A stretch of DNA of 64,000 nt. Origin: Cognatundibacterium squillarum (GTDB lineage Bacteria; Pseudomonadota; Gammaproteobacteria; Burkholderiales; Burkholderiaceae_D). Shown here piece by piece: positions 17,082 through 25,475 of the stretch. The stretch is from assembly GCF_014652435.1 (NCBI RefSeq), contig NZ_BMYU01000003.1:248001-312000 (forward strand), in the 5' to 3' direction. Below the pieces are notes generated by a model that was given only the letters and a program-made list of their open reading frames with translations, had not been told where the DNA came from and did no database searches. The translations under genes were made by a program, and so were the position numbers. Each line of letters starts with the position of its first letter. Within the stretch, counting starts at the first letter, position 1.

Positions 17082-18605
17082 TCAGCCGAATTGCCATAAC
17101 AACATTGCTGCATAAGCGCGCCACGGCCGCCATTGCTCTGCCGCTGCCAGCGTTTCTGCAGCGCTGCATTTAAGTACCGGCAGCTCCGCACCCGCAGCCT
17201 GCTTCAGCGTCGCCAGCGACTTTTGTAAGCCGAGATCCCCTTCCGGAAAAGCATCGGTAAAGCGCAAAGCGCGCATAGCGACGTAATGCGCGGTCCACGG
17301 ACCGATACCCGGTAATTCGCACAGTCTTGCGGCACAGATTTCCAGCGTGTCACCCGGCTTACGCACCAGTCCGCCATGACTGGCAAACTGTGCCAGCGCA
17401 ATCAGCGTTTGCGCGCGTTTCCCCGGCATGCCCAGTGCTGCAATATCGCTGACGCTGGCTGCACTGATGGTTTGCGGCGAGGGGAACAGGAATTGTGTTT
17501 TCTGCTGATCCAGCGCTGTACCGAAACGCTGAACCAGTCGGCCCGCAATCGTGGTTGCACCGGCAACGCTGATTTGCTGCCCGAGCACGGCTCTGACCGC
17601 CAGTTCAAAATGATCAAATGCCCCCGGCACACGCCATCCCGGGTGTGCACTGACTAATGGTGCAATCAGCGGGTCATTCCCCAGATTGTCTGCAATCTGC
17701 AGCGGACTGGCTTCCAGATCAAATTGTTCGCGGACCCGTGCCATCAGCGGAAACAATACCGGTGTCAGCGTATTCGTCACTTCCAGTATCAGTTGCGATT
17801 TTGCCGCGTCATGCTTTACGCAAATGCTGCCCTGATGCCCCGACAAACTGACGGTACGGCGATACGCGCTGTCTGTGCCGCTGACCGTCACCGTTTCCAC
17901 ACCCGGAATCGCCCTGAACGCCAGGTAGCGGATCACCGCCTCCCAGTCATACGGCGGGCGATATGCAAGACGTAACACGATACTTTCCGGATGATGCTGA
18001 CGGGCGCGGCGTACCGATCCCGGCGTCATCTGATAACGTTCTGCGAACAAGGCATTCAGACGGCGTAAACTGCCGAATCCGGCGGCAAATGCGATATCAG
18101 TGACCGGCATAGCGGTTTCCTGCAACAACTTTTTTGCAAACAGTAATCGCTGCGTCTGCGCCAGTTCTACCGGTGAAACGCCGAACTCCTGCAGCAAAAC
18201 GCGCCGGATCTGGCGCGAAGACAAGCCCGCCTTTGCCGCATAAGCTTCCAGCGATTGCTGGTTCAGCGCACCTTCTGCAATCTGATGCCAGATCCGGTGC
18301 GCCAGATTCTGCTGCAGCGCATACGGCGCCAGTTCCGGACGGCAGCGCAGACAAGGCCGGAAACCGGCATGTTCTGCCGCCGCCGCACTGTGAAAGAAAC
18401 GACATGAAGCGGCGCGCGGGGTTTTCACGCCGCAGACGGGGCGGCAATAAATGCCGGTGGTCAGCACGCCGGTGAAAAACACGCCGTCAAAGCGCCGGTC
18501 ACGGGCGCACAGGGCTTTGTAGTATTGCTGGCCGCGCGCCTGCTCCGGATGCACAGCGTTTTCCGGCTGCAAGGCGGTTCTGCGGTTCTCGGCTTTGTTA
18601 TTCAT
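17082..18605 (-). CDS. Ada regulatory domain - AraC helix-turn-helix - AlkA glycosylase fusion
   Basis: Combines the methyl-sensing half of Ada with a 3-methyladenine DNA glycosylase, 507 residues from the ATG at 18605. Residues ~28-90 are the zinc finger that accepts methyl groups from phosphotriesters: Cys54 (acceptor, GIYCRPVC), Cys58, Cys85 and Cys88. Residues ~100-190 form AraC-type helix-turn-helix (AAKAGLSSRQIRRVLLQEFG, TDIAFAAGFGSLRRLNALFAERY). Residues ~205-505 are AlkA N-domain and HhH-GPD, with GIGPWTAHYVAMRAL and catalytic Asp457 (FPEGDLGLQ). The O6-methylguanine methyltransferase half of classical Ada is missing here and is supplied by the separate ogt gene next door. An ATG at 18647 is also in frame; neither start has a clear ribosome-binding site. 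Confidence 0.93.
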   Translation of the reverse strand: MNNKAENRRTALQPENAVHPEQARGQQYYKALCARDRRFDGVFFTGVLTTGIYCRPVCGVKTPRAASCRFFHSAAAAEHAGFRPCLRCRPELAPYALQQNLAHRIWHQIAEGALNQQSLEAYAAKAGLSSRQIRRVLLQEFGVSPVELAQTQRLLFAKKLLQETAMPVTDIAFAAGFGSLRRLNALFAERYQMTPGSVRRARQHHPESIVLRLAYRPPYDWEAVIRYLAFRAIPGVETVTVSGTDSAYRRTVSLSGHQGSICVKHDAAKSQLILEVTNTLTPVLFPLMARVREQFDLEASPLQIADNLGNDPLIAPLVSAHPGWRVPGAFDHFELAVRAVLGQQISVAGATTIAGRLVQRFGTALDQQKTQFLFPSPQTISAASVSDIAALGMPGKRAQTLIALAQFASHGGLVRKPGDTLEICAARLCELPGIGPWTAHYVAMRALRFTDAFPEGDLGLQKSLATLKQAAGAELPVLKCSAAETLAAAEQWRPWRAYAAMLLWQFG

Positions 18606-18789
18606 CGCATTTACTAAAGTTCTGTCGGATTTGCTTCGTTTCATCATAGCGGTAGTACAAGCCCGTCACTCGCCATATTCGGACAAGACGACGCCAACCG
18701 GTCAGCCGCATTGTCATGGTCAGTTCACCAGTCCACCTGTTTTGCGGCTTTCAAGTAGACTGCAAGGAAATCTGCATCTTACTGACATC

Positions 18790-20010
18790 ATGACTGAACG
18801 ACACCTGCCCGACCTGAAAACGGTACTGATTGCGACCGGACTGATACTGACACTGGCGATGGGTATACGCCACGGTTTCGGTTTCTGGCTGCAACCATTA
18901 TCCGGCGCCCATGGCTGGACCCGCGAAACCTATTCCTCTGCCATGGCTTGGCAAAATCTGATGTGGGGTGCATTCGGCCCGCTGGCGGGCATTGCAATTG
19001 AACGCTTCGGCACGATGAAAGTGGTGATTTTCGGTGCCTGCTGTTATGCCGGCGGCCTGTTGTGGATGGCAACCGTCAGTCAGCCTTTGTTGTTTATCGC
19101 CGGTTCCGGCCTGCTGCTGGGCGCGGCGCTGGCCTGTACGGCATTCGGTGCTGTCAGCGGCATCATCGGGCGTACTGCGCCGCTGGAGAAACGTTCGTGG
19201 GCATTTGGCATTTCATCCGCTGCCAGCTCTTTCGGCCAGTTCATGATGATGCCGGTTGAACAAACCCTGATTACACAGGCCGGCTGGCAAAATGCGTTTT
19301 TTCTGCTGGCGGCAGTTGTCATGATGCTCATGGTGCCAATGGCGCTGCGTCTGCGTGAAGCGCCGCGTGCTGCGGTCAGCGGCACGGAACAAAGTATCGG
19401 CGGCGCGATCCGTGAAGCGTTCGGCCATCGTTCCTTTCTGTTACTGACAGCCGGTTATTTCGTCTGCGGATTTCAGGTCGTGTTCATCGGTGTGCATATG
19501 CCTTCTTATCTGAAAGATCAGGGCATCACAGACGGCAGCATCGCAGTAACCGCACTGGCGCTGATTGGCTTGTTTAATATTTTTGGTTCGTATTACGCGG
19601 GCAAACTCGGTGGCATCTACAAAAAACCGTATCTGCTGTCCGGTATTTACAGTGCACGTACCGCCGTGATTGCGCTGTTTTTACTCGCGCCACTGACATC
19701 TTATTCTGTATATTTATTTTCAGCAGCGATGGGCTTGCTCTGGTTATCGACGGTACCACTGACGAATGGTGTGATCGCCGGTATTTTCGGTGTGCGGTAT
19801 TTATCCATGCTTTCCGGCTTTGTGTTCTTTTCGCATCAGCTCGGCAGCTTTTCCGGTGTCTGGCTTGGCGGCTATCTGTATACCCGTTTCGGTTCCTACA
19901 ATGTGGTGTGGGGAATTACGCTGGCACTCGGGATTTTTGCTGCGCTGATTAATCTGCCTGTCAGCGAAAAACCCTTATCACGACTGAATGTTGCGCCGCA
20001 AAACTCATGA
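18790..20010 (+). CDS. Major facilitator superfamily permease
   Basis: A 406-residue inner-membrane transporter with about 12 hydrophobic segments. It opens with TVLIATGLILTLAMGIRHGFGFWLQPL, and the cytoplasmic loop after TM2 (AIERFGTMKVVIFG) is the usual MFS motif A position. A second-half equivalent is YYAGKLGGIYKKPYLLSGIY. The ATG at 18790 is chosen over upstream in-frame codons because translation from there begins a normal N-terminus; a purine run AAGGAAA lies rather far upstream. It is divergent from the Ada-AlkA gene. Its stop overlaps the start of a 49-codon membrane-protein gene (ATGA). Substrate cannot be inferred. Confidence 0.88.
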   Translation: MTERHLPDLKTVLIATGLILTLAMGIRHGFGFWLQPLSGAHGWTRETYSSAMAWQNLMWGAFGPLAGIAIERFGTMKVVIFGACCYAGGLLWMATVSQPLLFIAGSGLLLGAALACTAFGAVSGIIGRTAPLEKRSWAFGISSAASSFGQFMMMPVEQTLITQAGWQNAFFLLAAVVMMLMVPMALRLREAPRAAVSGTEQSIGGAIREAFGHRSFLLLTAGYFVCGFQVVFIGVHMPSYLKDQGITDGSIAVTALALIGLFNIFGSYYAGKLGGIYKKPYLLSGIYSARTAVIALFLLAPLTSYSVYLFSAAMGLLWLSTVPLTNGVIAGIFGVRYLSMLSGFVFFSHQLGSFSGVWLGGYLYTRFGSYNVVWGITLALGIFAALINLPVSEKPLSRLNVAPQNS

Positions 20011-20156
20011 ACACAGATCATCACCCTGCTGTGCATCCTGCACTGATACGCTTGCTGCTGGTGTTATTTGCCGTGCTGTTGCTGGCACTGATTTTTTACG
20101 CGTATCTGCGCCCTGATTTTTTGCTGGATACCGTGAACCGGTTTATGATGTGCTGA
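20007..20156 (+). CDS. Small single-span membrane protein coupled to the MFS permease
   Basis: A 49-residue reading frame whose ATG overlaps the TGA stop of the MFS gene (ATGA, 20007-20010). The protein is MNTDHHPAVHPALIRLLLVL, then FAVLLLALIFYAYL, then RPDFLLDTVNRFMMC: a short His-rich N-terminus, one confident transmembrane helix (about residues 13-33) and a short tail. The four-base overlap is the arrangement normally used for translational coupling, and the hydrophobic stretch is uninterrupted and plausible. I recognise no family. It may be an accessory subunit of the transporter. Existence as a real gene is probable rather than certain. Confidence 0.6.
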   Translation: MNTDHHPAVHPALIRLLLVLFAVLLLALIFYAYLRPDFLLDTVNRFMMC

Positions 20157-20223
20157 TTTCCTAGCCGGAAAAAGTTCCAGCAAAAAATTATCATTTAACA
20201 TATTATTTACACTTGATTTTTCC

Positions 20224-22374
20224 ATGAAAAAAAACCTGCTCATGCTTGTCTGCTCCGCACTGGCCGTTCAATCCGGCATCGCCGCCGATTCTCCGAAAGG
20301 ACCTGTAAACACAGGGCGGCTTGCTGCTACCAGCGCCAAAGCGAACCCGCTGCTGGCGGCAAGCCGTTTGCCGTATGGTTTTCCTGAGTTCGATAAAATC
20401 CGTAACGAGCACTTCGCGCCGGCATTCGATATTGGTTTGAAGCAACACAGCGCGGAAATCAAACAAATCGCAGAGAACAAAGCCAGCCCGAGCTTTGAGA
20501 ACACCATCGTGGCACTGGAACGTTCCGGTCGTTTGCTGTCCCGTGTAGAAACAGTTTTTTCTAACCTGACCGCCACCAACACCAATCCTGTGCTGGAGCA
20601 ATTGTCGGTAGAACTGGCACCGAAGCTGTCTGCGCATCAGGATCAGATCACCTTAAACGGCAAACTGTTTGAGCGCATTGCCGCGCTGTATCAGCAGCGC
20701 GAACAATTAGGACTGGATGCAGAATCCCTGCGTTTGCTGGAACGCTATTACACCGACTTCGTACGCGCCGGTGCAAAACTGAATGCGGAACAAAAAGAAA
20801 AACTGAAGTCCCTGAACAGCCAGCTGGCGACACTGGGCACCCGGTTCAGCCAGAACGTGCTGAAAGAAACCAATGCATCCGCGCTGGTGGTGGATAGCCG
20901 TGAAGAGCTGAAAGGCTTGTCTGATTCTGAAATCCAGACTGCCGCTGCGACTGCTAAAAGCCGCGGACTGGATGGCAAATTCGTGATTCCGCTGATGAAC
21001 ACCACAGGGCAGCCCTTGCTGGCCACGCTGGAAAACCGTCAGACCCGTCAGCGTTTGTATGAAGCTTCCGTCAACCGTGGCAGCCACGGCGGCAGCTTTG
21101 ATAACCGTCAGGTCGCAATCGATCTGGCGAAACTGCGTGCCGAACGTGCGCAGTTGCTGGGTTATCCGAACTATGCTGCCTACGGTCTGCAATCTGAAAC
21201 CGCGAAGACACCGGAAGCCGTCAACAACATGCTCGGACAACTGGCACCGGCAGCGGTGAAAAATGCCCGCGCGGAAGCAGCCGAACTGCAAAAACTGATC
21301 GATGCACAACAAGGCGGTTTTCAGTTAGCTGCATGGGACTGGGCTTACTACACCGAGCAATTACGTAAAGCACGTTATGCTTTCGATGACAGCCTGCTGC
21401 GTCCTTATTTCGAGCTGAACAATGTGCTGGAAAACGGGGTGTTCTACGCTGCGACCAAGCTGTACGGCATTACCTTCAAAGAACGCAAAGACTTGCCGGT
21501 GTACCATCCTAGCGTCCGCGTGTACGAAATTTCTGACCGCGACGGCAAACCGATGGCGCTGTTCATTGCAGACATGTATGCCCGCGACAGCAAACGCGGT
21601 GGCGCATGGATGAACAGTTATGCCGAGCAGGCAGATCTGTTTGGCCATAAACCGATTATTGCGAACCATCTCAATATTCCGCAGCCACCGGCTGGCGAAG
21701 CAACATTGCTGACCATGGATGAAGTGCGCACTGCCTTCCACGAATTCGGCCATGCACTGCACGGTTTGTTCTCGAAAGTCCGCTACCCGCGCTTCTCCGG
21801 TACCAATGTACCGCGTGACTTTGTCGAATATCCTTCACAAGTGAATGAAATGTGGGCGACCTGGCCGGAAGTGCTGACCAATTACGCAAAGCACTACCAG
21901 ACCGGGCAAGTAATCCCGCAAAATCTGCTGGATAAAGTCAGTGCGGCCTCGCGCTTCAATCAGGGCTTTGCCACCACTGAATACATCGCCGCCTCTCTGC
22001 TGGATCAGCGCTGGCACCAGATCAGCGCCGATGCGATTCCTTCGGATGCACTGGCGTTTGAACAACAGGCACTGAAACAAATGGGCGTGGATTTCGCACC
22101 GGTGCCGCCGCGTTACCGCACCACGTATTTCTCACACATTTTCGGCGGCGGCTATTCTGCCGGCTATTACGCCTATCTGTGGAGTGAAGTGCTGGATGCC
22201 GACACGGTGGAATGGTTCAAGGAAAACGGTGGCCTGACCCGTAAAAACGGTGACTGGTTCCGTGAAAAACTGTTGTCACGCGGTGGCAGTATTGACCCGA
22301 TGGAATCGTTCCGCCAGTTCCGCGGACGCGATCCGAAAATCCAGCCATTGCTGGAGCGCCGCGGCCTGCAATAA
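20224..22374 (+). CDS. Exported M3 family oligopeptidase / peptidyl-dipeptidase
   Basis: A 716-residue thimet-type zinc peptidase with signal peptide (MKKNLLMLVCSALAVQSGIAA). The zinc site is His506-Glu507-x-x-His510 (AFHEFGHALHGLFS) with the third ligand Glu535 (FVEYPSQVNE). The downstream GGYSAGYYAYLWSEVLDAD block is characteristic of the Dcp/OpdA branch, and the C-terminal FRQFRGRDPKIQPLLERRGL also matches Dcp-like enzymes. The usual Dcp is cytoplasmic or periplasmic; the signal sequence here argues for export. It probably trims peptides released by the other secreted peptidases. There is no clear Shine-Dalgarno before the ATG. Confidence 0.95.
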   Translation: MKKNLLMLVCSALAVQSGIAADSPKGPVNTGRLAATSAKANPLLAASRLPYGFPEFDKIRNEHFAPAFDIGLKQHSAEIKQIAENKASPSFENTIVALERSGRLLSRVETVFSNLTATNTNPVLEQLSVELAPKLSAHQDQITLNGKLFERIAALYQQREQLGLDAESLRLLERYYTDFVRAGAKLNAEQKEKLKSLNSQLATLGTRFSQNVLKETNASALVVDSREELKGLSDSEIQTAAATAKSRGLDGKFVIPLMNTTGQPLLATLENRQTRQRLYEASVNRGSHGGSFDNRQVAIDLAKLRAERAQLLGYPNYAAYGLQSETAKTPEAVNNMLGQLAPAAVKNARAEAAELQKLIDAQQGGFQLAAWDWAYYTEQLRKARYAFDDSLLRPYFELNNVLENGVFYAATKLYGITFKERKDLPVYHPSVRVYEISDRDGKPMALFIADMYARDSKRGGAWMNSYAEQADLFGHKPIIANHLNIPQPPAGEATLLTMDEVRTAFHEFGHALHGLFSKVRYPRFSGTNVPRDFVEYPSQVNEMWATWPEVLTNYAKHYQTGQVIPQNLLDKVSAASRFNQGFATTEYIAASLLDQRWHQISADAIPSDALAFEQQALKQMGVDFAPVPPRYRTTYFSHIFGGGYSAGYYAYLWSEVLDADTVEWFKENGGLTRKNGDWFREKLLSRGGSIDPMESFRQFRGRDPKIQPLLERRGLQ

Positions 22375-22408
22375 GCCGGACAGCGATCTGTATCGCCAGC
22401 AGCACAGC

Positions 22409-22436
22409 AAAGGGAGAGCGCAAGCTCTCCCTTTTT
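22409..22436 (+). terminator. Rho-independent terminator of the M3 peptidase gene
   Basis: AAAGGGAGAGC and GCTCTCCCTTT pair perfectly around GCAA, followed by further Ts. Confidence 0.93.
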
Positions 22437-22771
22437 CCGTCTGCCAGCCAGCAACTGCCGGCCGACTATGCAGCTATCCGCATTTGCCAATTACGGAGAG
22501 CCGGACTTTCTGCCGACGACCGCCGGATCGCTATGCCTGAATCCGCATTCATGGCTTTTTTAGCGCTGAAAATGGCCATGTATCCTGCCGGCAGGGCTTG
22601 TCCTGCCACTGGCGAAACAGAGGCATGCTTTACGTCAGGACTGCCCCGTAAAGGCACGCAAGGGCCCGCTGAGCGCTTTTTCGGATGCTGGCAAGGGGTT
22701 TAGCGGTGAACAGCATGCACAAGCTGAAAAGCGGCGCTCATCGTCTGATCATGGATCTGCCGGTAAAAAGC
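22437..22771. other. Intergenic region holding repeat copy A
   Basis: No convincing gene. It contains copy A of the dispersed repeat (22491-22696), apparently interrupted. A 52-codon frame starting at 22551 exists within the repeat but has no ribosome-binding site and is probably spurious. Confidence 0.55.
22491..22696 (+). repeat. Dispersed intergenic repeat, copy A (interrupted)
   Basis: The core CCGGACTTTCTGCCGACGAC, then CGCCGGATCGCTATGC and CCGCATT, matches copies B-E. Copy A is then interrupted: GCTTTTT occurs at 22554-22560 and again at 22675-22681, and the sequence after the second copy (TCGGATGCTGGCAAGG) rejoins the alignment with copy C. Confidence 0.75.
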
Positions 22772-22800
22772 AAAACGCCCGGCAGACACCGGGCGTTTTC
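22770..22800 (-). terminator. Rho-independent terminator of the TonB-C protein gene
   Basis: AAAACGCCCGG and CCGGGCGTTTT pair around CAGACA; on the minus strand the stem is followed by TTTTGCTTTTT. Confidence 0.88.
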
Positions 22801-22852
22801 ACTGATCCAGCAACATCGCGCCTGAAACCCCGGCGCAATGCCATCCACCGGA

Positions 22853-23197
22853 TTACTCCAGTTTCCAGACGAAATCGACTTTCGTCCACATTTGCTCTGC
22901 TTTGCCGTCTTTGGTACCCGGCTTGAACTTACACTGGCTCAGTGCCTGCAGCGCTGCTTTGTCCAGACTCTTGGAGCCGCTGCTTTTATCAATGCGTGAT
23001 TCAGACACTTTACCGTCTGTACCCACCAGAAAACCCATGGTGACGGTACCGGTTTCTTCATTCATCAGCGCCGCTTTCGGATATTTCGGCGGATCGCAGG
23101 ATTTGTTATCCATTACAGGCGACGTTTCCGCTGCCATCACAGCACCTGCAGAGACCAGTAATAAAGCTGAGAGTATGGAAGAGAGCATCGGTTTCAT
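22853..23197 (-). CDS. Exported stand-alone TonB C-terminal domain protein
   Basis: A 114-residue secreted protein: a signal peptide (LSSILSALLLVSAGAVMAA) followed by one TonB C-terminal-like domain. The pattern PPKYPKAALMNEETGTVTMGFLVGTDGKVSESRIDKSSG then LDKAALQALSQCKFKPG is the classical TonB-C beta-alpha-beta arrangement. There is no proline-rich linker and no membrane anchor, so it is not a complete energy transducer. Two cysteines (CDPPKYP and LSQCKF) could form a disulfide in the periplasm. It is monocistronic, with its own terminator, downstream of a chemoreceptor. Its role is unknown. Confidence 0.87.
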   Translation of the reverse strand: MKPMLSSILSALLLVSAGAVMAAETSPVMDNKSCDPPKYPKAALMNEETGTVTMGFLVGTDGKVSESRIDKSSGSKSLDKAALQALSQCKFKPGTKDGKAEQMWTKVDFVWKLE

Positions 23198-23247
23198 GAT
23201 TCAGTTCTTTTCGTTAGCCATCAATCAAGTCAGGAAGGATTTACAAC

Positions 23248-24981
23248 TCAGAACTCTTCCCAGTCATCATCTGCCTGCGCCTTCTTTGCAACCGGCTTTG
23301 CTGCCGGCAGAGACCTTACAGTATCCGCCTTTGCTTTCGGGCGAACAACTGGTTCAGCACGGCGTGTTGCGCTTGCAACAGATGGTGCAGGTGTACGGAT
23401 CTGATGATCAGCACCGCCCAGTTTAAACACGCTGACGACTTTTGCCAGCTCTGCCGCCTGATCCTGCAGACTTTGCGCCGCCGCCGCCGCTTCTTCCACC
23501 AGCGCCGCATTTTGCTGAGTCACACCATCCATCTCGATGATGGCGTGGTTGACCTGCTCGATACCCACGCTTTGTTCCTGACTTGCTGCGGTAATTTCCG
23601 CGATGATGTCAGTCACATGTTTAACGCTGCTGACCACCTGATCAATCGTCACACCGGCCTGTCCTACCAGTTTAGTACCGACTTCAACTTTCTCAACCGA
23701 TGTATCAATCAGTGTTTTAATTTCTTTCGCTGCAGCTGCACTGCGTTGCGCCAGACTGCGGACTTCTGCCGCCACCACCGCAAATCCGCGCCCCTGCTCA
23801 CCGGCGCGTGCTGCCTCTACCGCTGCATTCAGCGCCAGAATATTGGTCTGGAACGCGATACCGTCAATCACGCTGATAATATCAACAATCTTTTTAGAGG
23901 ATTCGTTGATCGAGCCCATGGTTTCAACCACTTCCGCAACGACCACGCCACCCTGACGTGCCACTTCAGAAGCCGATGCCGCCAGCTGATTCGCTTCACG
24001 TGCATTGTCCGCATTCTGTTTCACAGTGGAAGTCAGTTCGCGCATGGAAGAAGTTGTTTTTTCCAGCGAGCTTGCCTGTTGCTCAGTACGGGAAGACAAA
24101 TCCAGGTTACCAGTCGCGATTTCACTGGAAGCGGTTGCGATGGTATCCGTACCCATACGCACCTGCGCCACAATATTCACCAGGCTGTCGCGCATTTTCT
24201 TCATTTCGAAAATCAGGCTGTCCTGATCATTGTGCGCAACGTCAATCGGCGCTGTCAGTTCACCGGCAGCAATCTGGCCAGCGATTTGCGCTGCATATTC
24301 AGGCTCACCACCCAGCTGTTTCAGCAGGCTGCGGCTGATCACATAGGCCGCCACTGCACCACCGGCAACTGCCAGCGCGCCGAGAATCAGCATCATGATC
24401 GTCGCGGATTTGAATTCAGCACCGGCTTGTTCCGCCACGCTGGTATTCAGTTTATCTTCCAGATCCACCAGTTCGTCCAGAGAATCCAGCCATGCTTGCT
24501 GCACAGGACGCAGTTTTTTAATCAGGGTAATGGTCGCCACTTCAGGGTTATTGGCCAGACCCAGTTCCTGCGCTTTTGCCGGCAGGGATGCTGCTGCGGA
24601 TTCTTTTTCCTTCAGCTTATCCAGCAGGGCTTTCTTCTCCGGATGAGAAGCACCTTCATTCTGGATCAGCTTCACCAGCTTATCGTTCGCTTCTGCGTAT
24701 TTTTTGGACTGATCTGCAATTTTTGCCAAATCTTTTTCCATGTCAGCAGCGTCGTTCAGCAAAGTCAGGTTACGCAGCGAAACCATGCGGTCGTAAACAA
24801 TCGCGCGCATATCAATGGCCAGACGTGTTTCAACGTTACTGACGTTGACAATGCGCTCCAGTCGTCCCTGAATCTGGGACATACGCATAATGCCAACCAC
24901 TGTCACTGCTACCAGAAAAGCTAATACCAGAGCAAATCCAAGCCCCAGACGCTTACTCACCGTCATATTCGAGAAATTCAT
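23248..24981 (-). CDS. Methyl-accepting chemotaxis protein with four-helix-bundle sensor and CheR tether
   Basis: A 577-residue chemoreceptor. TM1 is at ~11-31 ([21 protein letters not shown]). A periplasmic 4HB_MCP-type helical domain spans ~32-190, and TM2 ~193-213 ([22 protein letters not shown]). HAMP follows ([20 protein letters not shown]), then the signalling domain with the tip [21 protein letters not shown]. After a flexible Ala/Lys/Arg-rich linker the protein ends DDDWEEF, a CheR/CheB-binding pentapeptide of the xWxxF type. It can therefore recruit adaptation enzymes, unlike the other receptor in this window. It shares the [16 protein letters not shown] entry common in Burkholderiales receptors. 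Ligand unknown. Confidence 0.96.
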   Translation of the reverse strand: MNFSNMTVSKRLGLGFALVLAFLVAVTVVGIMRMSQIQGRLERIVNVSNVETRLAIDMRAIVYDRMVSLRNLTLLNDAADMEKDLAKIADQSKKYAEANDKLVKLIQNEGASHPEKKALLDKLKEKESAAASLPAKAQELGLANNPEVATITLIKKLRPVQQAWLDSLDELVDLEDKLNTSVAEQAGAEFKSATIMMLILGALAVAGGAVAAYVISRSLLKQLGGEPEYAAQIAGQIAAGELTAPIDVAHNDQDSLIFEMKKMRDSLVNIVAQVRMGTDTIATASSEIATGNLDLSSRTEQQASSLEKTTSSMRELTSTVKQNADNAREANQLAASASEVARQGGVVVAEVVETMGSINESSKKIVDIISVIDGIAFQTNILALNAAVEAARAGEQGRGFAVVAAEVRSLAQRSAAAAKEIKTLIDTSVEKVEVGTKLVGQAGVTIDQVVSSVKHVTDIIAEITAASQEQSVGIEQVNHAIIEMDGVTQQNAALVEEAAAAAQSLQDQAAELAKVVSVFKLGGADHQIRTPAPSVASATRRAEPVVRPKAKADTVRSLPAAKPVAKKAQADDDWEEF

Positions 24982-25475
24982 GTACTTGACTGTTATGAAA
25001 TAAGTTAAAACGAAATCCCGCTACCAAAGCATAGTTTTGCTTACTATTGCTTTACGTAAAACGCTATACCTGCAGAATAGGTTTTATATTGCGCTACCGG
25101 GAACAAGCAGAAATTGACAGGTACAGGGTGGAAATATACTTTAATTTTGCTCAACAGCAACGGCTTTTTTCGGAAATTTCAACTGCTTTTACTTCTTTTC
25201 ACAGAATAATGGCTGGTCACTTTTTCCCGCAGCGCATCATTAATAAAAAGAGATTTCCAAAACACAACAAAACATTTCGCTGTCTGTGGGTACTTCACGA
25301 AATTAAATTCGAAAGGCAGCCGCATTTTTCTCTGCGCAAACGGTTCAACCTGTTATTGATAGCCTCTATCATATATTTGATATAGCACAATCTTTTCCGG
25401 ATGTTAGTCTTCCGCTATGAATCGTGCATTTCTGTCAGCAGTGCGCATACACAACACATTTCATCCGGAGTTGAG
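24982..25475. other. AT-rich divergent intergenic region upstream of xdhA
   Basis: 494 bases without a convincing gene. An open frame at 25047-25385 has no ribosome-binding site and unusual composition. The region carries the divergent promoters of the chemoreceptor and the purine operon, and a cluster of TGATAG/CTATCA half-sites near 25357-25384. Confidence 0.6.
25357..25384. promoter_or_regulatory. Overlapping inverted repeats upstream of the purine operon
   Basis: TGATAG-CCT-CTATCA (25357-25371) is a perfect inverted repeat, and the right arm is also paired with a further TGATATAG at 25377-25384, giving three half-sites in 28 bases. It ends about 91 bases before the xdhA start. It could be the operator of a purine-responsive regulator; no regulator gene is adjacent. 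Confidence 0.45.

Noticed and set aside
22551-22709. 52-codon frame within repeat copy A
   Set aside because: It lies wholly in a dispersed repeat and its putative insertion, with no Shine-Dalgarno; more likely a by-product of the repeat than a gene.
23404-24924. A 506-codon plus-strand frame opposite the second chemoreceptor
   Set aside because: Shadow of the chemoreceptor coding strand; no recognisable domain and no start signal.
25047-25385. Open frame of 112 codons in the AT-rich gap before xdhA
   Set aside because: No ribosome-binding site, odd composition, and it overlaps the operator-like repeats.
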